Assembly (NCBI GenBank): GCA_019114015.1
Contig: DXGG01000204.1
Location: 1 to 11,265, forward strand
From: Candidatus Onthomorpha intestinigallinarum
GTDB lineage: Bacteria > Bacteroidota > Bacteroidia > Bacteroidales > P3
Length of the DNA: 11,265 bases
Direction of reading: 5' to 3'
Shown here: positions 7,425 to 11,265 of the stretch, piece by piece
Layout of the letters: each line of letters starts with the position of its first letter
Position numbering within the stretch: the first letter of the stretch is position 1
Translations under genes and position numbers: made by a program
The notes under the pieces: generated by a model
Seen by the model: the letters and a program-made list of their open reading frames with translations, nothing else
Database searches by the model: none
What the model was told of the DNA's origin: nothing

Positions 7425-7432
7425 TATCTTTG
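7425..7432 (+). promoter_or_regulatory. -7 box of the promoter for surE and downstream genes
   Basis: TATCTTTG is an exact TAnnTTTG match, ending 30 nt before the chosen surE ATG. The -33 element is weak (TTTA at 7404-7407 with 17-nt spacing is the best seen). It likely drives the operon from surE onward. It overlaps the TTG at 7430 that would otherwise lengthen surE. Confidence 0.5.
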
Positions 7433-7462
7433 CCAATCGTACGTTTTCAAATCGCGAATGTA

Positions 7463-8239
7463 ATGAAGGAAAGGCCGCTGATTTTTGTTACCAATGACGA
7501 CAGTTATTTCTCGAAGGGAATATCCGTATTGATAAAACTGATGATGGAATTCGGTGATGTGGTTGTCATAGCGCCTAAGGAAGAGATGTCGGGCAAATCC
7601 CACTCGATAACTTCGATGGAGCCCATAAGGATAAGACTGTTTGAGGAAAAGAAAGGCTATAATGGTTATATATTGAGCGGCACTCCGGTGGACTGCGTGA
7701 AAATGGCAAGCAACAGAATATTGAAAGAGAGGAAACCGAACCTGCTTGTGGCCGGTATAAACCACGGAAGCAATGCTTCTGTCAACACCATATATTCAGG
7801 TACAATGGCAGCAGTGTTCGAAGGCTGTGCGGAAGGCATTCCGAGTGTGGGATTCTCGATAGACAGCAGTGACAAACAGGCGGATTTCAGCTTCTGTGAA
7901 AAATACATAAGGGAAATATGTTCCGAAATTCTGAACAAAGGATTGGACAATGGAATATGCCTTAATGTAAATTTCCCTGCCGGAGAAATAAAAGGACTGA
8001 AAGTATGCAAGCAGGCAAAAGCCTATTGGCAGGAAGACATGGTGGAATACGTCAGTCCTCATGGTGGCAGATTTTACATGCTGAGCGGAGTATATCATTG
8101 TTTGGACGATTCTCCCGAAGCCGATTACAACTGCCTGCAAGAGGGCTATGCAACCATGGTTCCCATGCACATTGACTTTACGGACTATTCGTCAATGGAC
8201 AAAATCAAAAACAGATTCGAAAATGTTCAAAAAAAATAA
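7463..8239 (+). CDS. surE: 5'/3'-nucleotidase SurE
   Basis: A 258-aa protein from ATG 7463; the upstream in-frame TTG (7430) falls in the promoter -7 box. SurE is a metal-dependent phosphatase of nucleoside monophosphates. Its metal-site residues are all present: Asp12 and Asp13 in VTNDD, Ser43 in APKEEMSGKSHSIT, and Asn100 in GINHGSNAS. YSGTMAAVFEG (111-121) is the usual following motif. The residue after the Asp pair is Ser rather than the common Gly, a mild variation. Length is normal for the family. It has no signal peptide and is probably cytoplasmic. It is the first gene of the run to lpxB, and its last 17 nt overlap the small membrane protein gene, suggesting coupled translation. SurE beside LpxB is a recurrent arrangement in Bacteroidota as I recall it. 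Confidence 0.96.
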   Translation: MKERPLIFVTNDDSYFSKGISVLIKLMMEFGDVVVIAPKEEMSGKSHSITSMEPIRIRLFEEKKGYNGYILSGTPVDCVKMASNRILKERKPNLLVAGINHGSNASVNTIYSGTMAAVFEGCAEGIPSVGFSIDSSDKQADFSFCEKYIREICSEILNKGLDNGICLNVNFPAGEIKGLKVCKQAKAYWQEDMVEYVSPHGGRFYMLSGVYHCLDDSPEADYNCLQEGYATMVPMHIDFTDYSSMDKIKNRFENVQKK

Positions 8240-8507
8240 CTTCGTATTCGGTATTGTCCTTTCTGTTGTGGTGAACATATTGACCATGGCTTTGTTCGAC
8301 TTGATTCTGCATTTGTTCGACTTGTCCTTGGAGAAAAATGCCAAAATCTTCCTTTTGTCTTTTATTCCAAATATTATTTTGCTCAGATATTATTCAAAAC
8401 AACAACTCATGCATACTGTCAAGGCAATAATCACGGTTTTGTTCTTCGGATTTTGCACTCTGTTGTATTTCCTGTATGCTTCGGGACATTTTGGAGGGAA
8501 CGTATGA
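8223..8507 (+). CDS. Small three-segment membrane protein of unknown function
   Basis: A 94-aa protein from ATG 8223. The frame is open to 8148, but an earlier start would lie deep inside surE and add a non-hydrophobic leader unlike the rest. A short basic N-terminus (MFKKNN) is followed by hydrophobic stretches at about 8-31, 41-56 and 66-86, so it is probably an inner-membrane protein with three spans. I do not recognise a family. It overlaps surE by 17 nt and ends 25 nt before lpxB, so it is co-transcribed with both. A role near the lipid A step or the envelope is guilt by association only. It shows no Cys pair and no obvious catalytic motif. Confidence 0.7.
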   Translation: MFKKNNFVFGIVLSVVVNILTMALFDLILHLFDLSLEKNAKIFLLSFIPNIILLRYYSKQQLMHTVKAIITVLFFGFCTLLYFLYASGHFGGNV

Positions 8508-8536
8508 TGAATAAATTAAGAGGGGAACACTCATGA
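8504..8536 (+). CDS. Possible 10-codon micro-ORF between the small membrane gene and lpxB
   Basis: An ATG at 8504 overlaps the previous stop as ATGA (8504-8507). The frame reads MMNKLRGEHS and ends in TGA at 8534-8536, which overlaps the lpxB start as ATGA (8533-8536). GGAGGG (8493-8498) lies 5 nt upstream, one of the best Shine-Dalgarno sequences in the window and not needed by any annotated gene. It may be a coupling device passing ribosomes to lpxB, a real micropeptide, or chance. Confidence 0.3.
   Translation: MMNKLRGEHS
8519..8526 (+). promoter_or_regulatory. Ribosome binding site of lpxB
   Basis: AGAGGGGA, 7 nt before ATG 8533, is a clear purine-rich ribosome site in a genome region where most genes lack one. 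It fixes the lpxB start. Confidence 0.6.
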
Positions 8537-9675
8537 GATACTACATAATAGCCGGCGAGATGTCGGGAGACGTTCATGCCGCCTTTTTGATTAAGGAACT
8601 CAAGCGTGCGGATTCTTCAGCCGAATTCCGTTTCTGGGGCGGAGACAACATGATTGCACAAACCGACGAAAAGGCATTGGTCAAGCATATTAAAGATTTG
8701 GCCTTTATGGGATTTGTGGAGGTTGCAGCCAATATAGGCACCGTTCTGAAAAACATAAGTCTATGTAAAAAAGATATGCTTGCATGGTCGCCCGATGCTG
8801 TCATTCTGATTGACTATCCCGGCTTCAACCTCAGGATGGCCAAATTCGCACATCGTAACGGATTGAAAGTGTTCTATTATATTTCTCCTCAGGTATGGGC
8901 ATGGAAGAGCGGAAGAATAAAATCCATGAAAAAAAACATAGACAAACTGTTTGTAATCCTTCCGTTTGAAAAAGAATTCTATAAAAGACATGATATGGAT
9001 GTGGAATTCTTCGGGCATCCTTTGATTGACGAAATAGACGAATATGAAAGTCAATCCGGTTTTGCCAATAATCTGACAAAAAACCTTTGTGCCGAAGAAA
9101 GGCCTTTGATTGCTTTGCTTCCAGGAAGCAGAAAGCAGGAAGTGAAAAAAATAATTCCTTTATATGCGGAAATAGCGGACAAATTCAAACAACTGGATTT
9201 TGCGGTTGCCGCGGTCAATACTTTGGACAAGGAACTGTATAGGCCTATGGAAGGGAAAAAAAATGTGAAGGTAATTTTCAATCGGACATATCAGATATTT
9301 GACAAGTCATGGGCAGCTCTTGTTGCTTCGGGAACAGCTACTCTGGAGACTGCTCTATTCGACATTCCTCAGATTGTGTGTTACAAAACCAATCCTTTGT
9401 CTTATTGGATTGCCAAAAAGTTGGCTCATGTCAAATGGATTTCACTTGTAAACATCATATTGAATAAATATGCCATAGAAGAATTGCTTCAGGAAAACTT
9501 CAACAGGGAAAAAATCGAGGAAGGGCTACGGAAAATTGTCTATAACGAAGATTACAGAAAATACGTAAGAATGGTTTACTCAGAATTACGCGACAAACTC
9601 GGTAACAAGGGAGCATCGGAAAAAATTGCAAAACGAATAGTTGCATATCTGAACGACAAACAGACTGATATATGA
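8533..9675 (+). CDS. lpxB: Lipid-A-disaccharide synthase
   Basis: A 380-aa GT-B glycosyltransferase of family GT19, close to the E. coli length of 382. It joins UDP-2,3-diacylglucosamine and lipid X to form the lipid A disaccharide at the cytoplasmic face of the inner membrane. Motifs in order: AGEMSGDVHAA (residues 7-17), FMGFVEV, IDYPGFNLRMAKFAH, YYISPQVWAWKSGR with Gln120 and Trp122, FFGHPLID (His162), LPGSRKQEV (196-204), and ASGTATLE (265-272), the nucleotide-sugar binding end of the fold. ATG 8533 is fixed by the ribosome site and by the start of the Rossmann fold. The stop overlaps the next ATG as ATGA (9672-9675). It lies within the surE envelope operon; no other lpx gene is in the window. 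Confidence 0.98.
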   Translation: MRYYIIAGEMSGDVHAAFLIKELKRADSSAEFRFWGGDNMIAQTDEKALVKHIKDLAFMGFVEVAANIGTVLKNISLCKKDMLAWSPDAVILIDYPGFNLRMAKFAHRNGLKVFYYISPQVWAWKSGRIKSMKKNIDKLFVILPFEKEFYKRHDMDVEFFGHPLIDEIDEYESQSGFANNLTKNLCAEERPLIALLPGSRKQEVKKIIPLYAEIADKFKQLDFAVAAVNTLDKELYRPMEGKKNVKVIFNRTYQIFDKSWAALVASGTATLETALFDIPQIVCYKTNPLSYWIAKKLAHVKWISLVNIILNKYAIEELLQENFNREKIEEGLRKIVYNEDYRKYVRMVYSELRDKLGNKGASEKIAKRIVAYLNDKQTDI

Positions 9676-10829
9676 CGAGAACAAGGGGGTTTTTATTTTG
9701 TATATTGTCAATGCATTGCTTTTTCGCTTTTTCGCAAAATATCAATGTTAGGATATTCAGCAATGTAAAGGTGGAAGAAATGGAATTTGTTCCCTCTTTC
9801 GGAAACTATATACTTGTTATGGATAGTTCTTTTGAGCAAAAAATCGGAAGGATAAGCAAAATAAACATAGAAAAAGACAAGGACAGTCTGACGGTTAAAC
9901 TAAACGGCGAACCGTTAAGAAAAGCCAAGCGTGTAGAATTCATGGCACAAGGATTGAAAGCCTTTTTTAAAATAGACGTAAAGACAAAAAAAGAGAAAGA
10001 ACGCAGGTATGACGACAACCTGATTGTATTGCCGTACGAAGGCAAGCAGATAATGCTTATAAACAAAGTGAACATAGACAATTATATTGCGGGTGTGGTA
10101 CAGTCCGAAGCCGGAGGAGCGACCGACAATGTGGATTTCTTTAAATTGCAGGCAATATGCGTACGGAATTATCTATATACAAATATGAACAAACATGCAA
10201 ACGAAGGGTTCAATCTTTGTGACGACACCCATTGTCAGGCATATCTCTCAAGGGCTAACAAACCACAGGTGATACAAGGGGCATGGAACAGCAAAGCAGA
10301 AGTGATTGTAGATGCAAACGGAGACATAATAGAAACTCTTTTCCACGCAAATTCCGGCGGTATGACGGTTTCTGCCGAGGATGTATGGCAAAAACCGGTA
10401 GATTATCTGCAACCTGTAACGGATTCCTTTTCCATAGGGATGAAAGATTACAGATGGGAACATTTTATCAAAATGAGAGACTGGTTGAATTACTTCAAAG
10501 GCAAGGGACTGAACACAAAAAACGATTCCATTGAGAATGCATTGCTTACCTTTTCCCAACAGGACGGTCGAAAAAAAGACATAATGGGAATACCTTTAAC
10601 CACCGTCAGAAAGGATTTTGGTTTGAAATCCACTTTTTTCAGTGTTCAGAAATGGGGAGGGGAAGTCAAATTGGACGGTCGAGGATACGGACACGGTGTA
10701 GGGTTAAGTCAACAGGGGGCAATCAACATGTGTGAACAGGGATACGAATATTGGCAGGTCGTAGAGTTCTATTACAAGGGTGCAAAGGTTGTCAAACGAG
10801 AAGATATTTTTAATCAATTAAATAATTAA
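9672..10829 (+). CDS. Exported SpoIID/LytB-domain protein (probable peptidoglycan lytic enzyme)
   Basis: A 385-aa protein. The N-terminal hydrophobic stretch (residues 6-20) and AFS before Gln22 look like a signal peptidase I site, so it should act in the periplasm. The SpoIID domain starts near residue 130 (VNIDNYIAGVVQSEAGG). Glu146 aligns with the catalytic Glu of SpoIID lytic transglycosylases, which cut peptidoglycan glycan strands lacking stem peptides. CDDTHCQ (Cys183, His187, Cys188) matches the metal-binding cluster seen in SpoIID. FHANSGG (around 227) and the closing GRGYGHGVGLSQQGA (about 336-350) complete the family signature. About 100 residues before the domain (22-125) are not recognised and may be a binding module. 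ATGA overlap with lpxB implies coupled translation. The organism is unlikely to sporulate, so a role in wall remodelling or division is inferred. Confidence 0.92.
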   Translation: MTRTRGFLFCILSMHCFFAFSQNINVRIFSNVKVEEMEFVPSFGNYILVMDSSFEQKIGRISKINIEKDKDSLTVKLNGEPLRKAKRVEFMAQGLKAFFKIDVKTKKEKERRYDDNLIVLPYEGKQIMLINKVNIDNYIAGVVQSEAGGATDNVDFFKLQAICVRNYLYTNMNKHANEGFNLCDDTHCQAYLSRANKPQVIQGAWNSKAEVIVDANGDIIETLFHANSGGMTVSAEDVWQKPVDYLQPVTDSFSIGMKDYRWEHFIKMRDWLNYFKGKGLNTKNDSIENALLTFSQQDGRKKDIMGIPLTTVRKDFGLKSTFFSVQKWGGEVKLDGRGYGHGVGLSQQGAINMCEQGYEYWQVVEFYYKGAKVVKREDIFNQLNN

Positions 10830-10844
10830 TCAATACGTATTACT

Positions 10845-11265
10845 ATGAAAATAAAAAATGTTGTGGCAATGTTGTTTGCCGTTTTTGCAATATCCGGTTT
10901 ATCTGCACAGGAAAAGATAGAATGGATAAAAATCGACCAGTTGGAAAAATCAATCGGTCAAACAAACAATCAAGGTAAAAAGATATTGGTAGACTGTTAT
11001 ACAGATTGGTGCGGCTGGTGCAAAAGAATGGACAAGGATACTTTTTCCGATACACTGATAGCAAAAATCATGAACTATTATTTCATCGCTGTCAAGTTCG
11101 ATGCCGAATGTCAGGAGAACATAACCTTTAAAGGTAAAGAATACAAGTCAAACGGCACTACCTCCAAAAAGAAAAATCCGCATCAGTTGGCATATTATCT
11201 ATTGAATAACAGGCTGTCATATCCTTCATTTTCCATTATGAACACGGATTTAAACGTAATAGAGG
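10845..11265 (+). CDS. Exported thioredoxin-like protein with CGWC motif (3' partial)
   Basis: The frame is open from ATG 10845 to the window edge (140 codons visible). The N-terminus MKIKNVVAMLFAVFAISGLSA followed by Gln22 is a clear signal peptide with a signal peptidase I-type end, so it is periplasmic. The thioredoxin fold shows DCYTDWCGWCK with the redox pair Cys56 and Cys59 and an upstream beta strand KKILVD. The cis-proline is in SYPSF (Pro127). Between them, a stretch beginning TFKGKEYKSNG is an insertion typical of Bacteroidota thioredoxin_7/DUF255-like exported proteins. A thiol-disulfide reductase or isomerase role is likely; the redox direction cannot be read. It begins 15 nt after the SpoIID-like gene's stop with no separate promoter seen, so it is probably in the same operon. 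Confidence 0.9.
   Translation, partial: MKIKNVVAMLFAVFAISGLSAQEKIEWIKIDQLEKSIGQTNNQGKKILVDCYTDWCGWCKRMDKDTFSDTLIAKIMNYYFIAVKFDAECQENITFKGKEYKSNGTTSKKKNPHQLAYYLLNNRLSYPSFSIMNTDLNVIE

Noticed and set aside
7458..7465. ATGTAATG: a start-stop minimal ORF touching the surE start codon
   Set aside because: No ribosome site precedes it and such a short motif arises easily by chance in AT-rich leaders.
10832..10841. AATACGTATT palindrome before the thioredoxin-like gene
   Set aside because: Ten bases only, no repeat elsewhere and no loop or T tract; too weak to call an operator.
10830..10844. Separate promoter for the thioredoxin-like gene
   Set aside because: The gap is 15 nt and neither it nor the AT-rich end of the previous gene holds a TAnnTTTG box.
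1..11265. Defence island, prophage, transposon, CRISPR or conjugative element
   Set aside because: The Fe-S nuclease looks like a repair AddB-type protein, there is no transposase, integrase or spaced repeat array, and the other genes are core metabolism and envelope functions.

Overview
The window looks like a piece of a Bacteroidota (probably Bacteroidales) chromosome. Three things point there. Four AT-rich -7 boxes of the form TAnnTTTG stand in front of genes. Shine-Dalgarno sequences are mostly weak. The gene set is typical of the group: an unfused PruA, a GluP/FucP-type sugar MFS carrier, an IPExxxVDY-like protein, SurE next to LpxB, and exported SpoIID-like and thioredoxin-like proteins. 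LpxB shows a lipid A-containing outer membrane. ATA (Ile) and AGA/AGG (Arg) codons are used freely throughout. No gene looks clearly foreign, and I see no mobile element, CRISPR array, tRNA or rRNA.

Region 1 (1-4446, +): the tail of one operon. It holds the 3' part of an AddB/RecB-like Fe-S PD-(D/E)XK nuclease, an M16 metallopeptidase and a 12-TM sugar MFS transporter. Neighbouring genes overlap by 14 and 17 nt, so they are probably translationally coupled. An intrinsic terminator for this operon appears to lie inside the 3' coding end of the convergent gene, in a 21-bp tandem repeat (4530-4613).

Region 2 (4449-6894): a minus-strand gene for a probable divergent IPExxxVDY-family protein with a heptad-repeat tail. 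It diverges from pruA (L-glutamate gamma-semialdehyde dehydrogenase, +) across about 120 bp with interleaved promoters. pruA ends in a strong hairpin-plus-T-tract terminator.

Region 3 (6867-7462): a minus-strand GtrA-family membrane protein whose 3' end overlaps the pruA terminator. It diverges from surE across another pair of closely spaced -7 boxes.

Region 4 (7463-11265, +): a tightly packed envelope-oriented operon. In order it holds surE, a small three-TM protein, a possible 10-codon micro-ORF, lpxB, an exported SpoIID/LytB-domain protein and the 5' part of an exported CGWC thioredoxin-like protein. Spacing runs from a 17-nt overlap to a 25-nt gap.

Most of this is conserved housekeeping or core accessory content. 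I did not find a convincing undescribed system. The most unusual signals are: (i) a coding tandem repeat on one strand that doubles as a terminator on the other, (ii) interleaved divergent promoters that decide gene starts, and (iii) a micro-ORF joined to both neighbours by ATGA overlaps, one of them lpxB.
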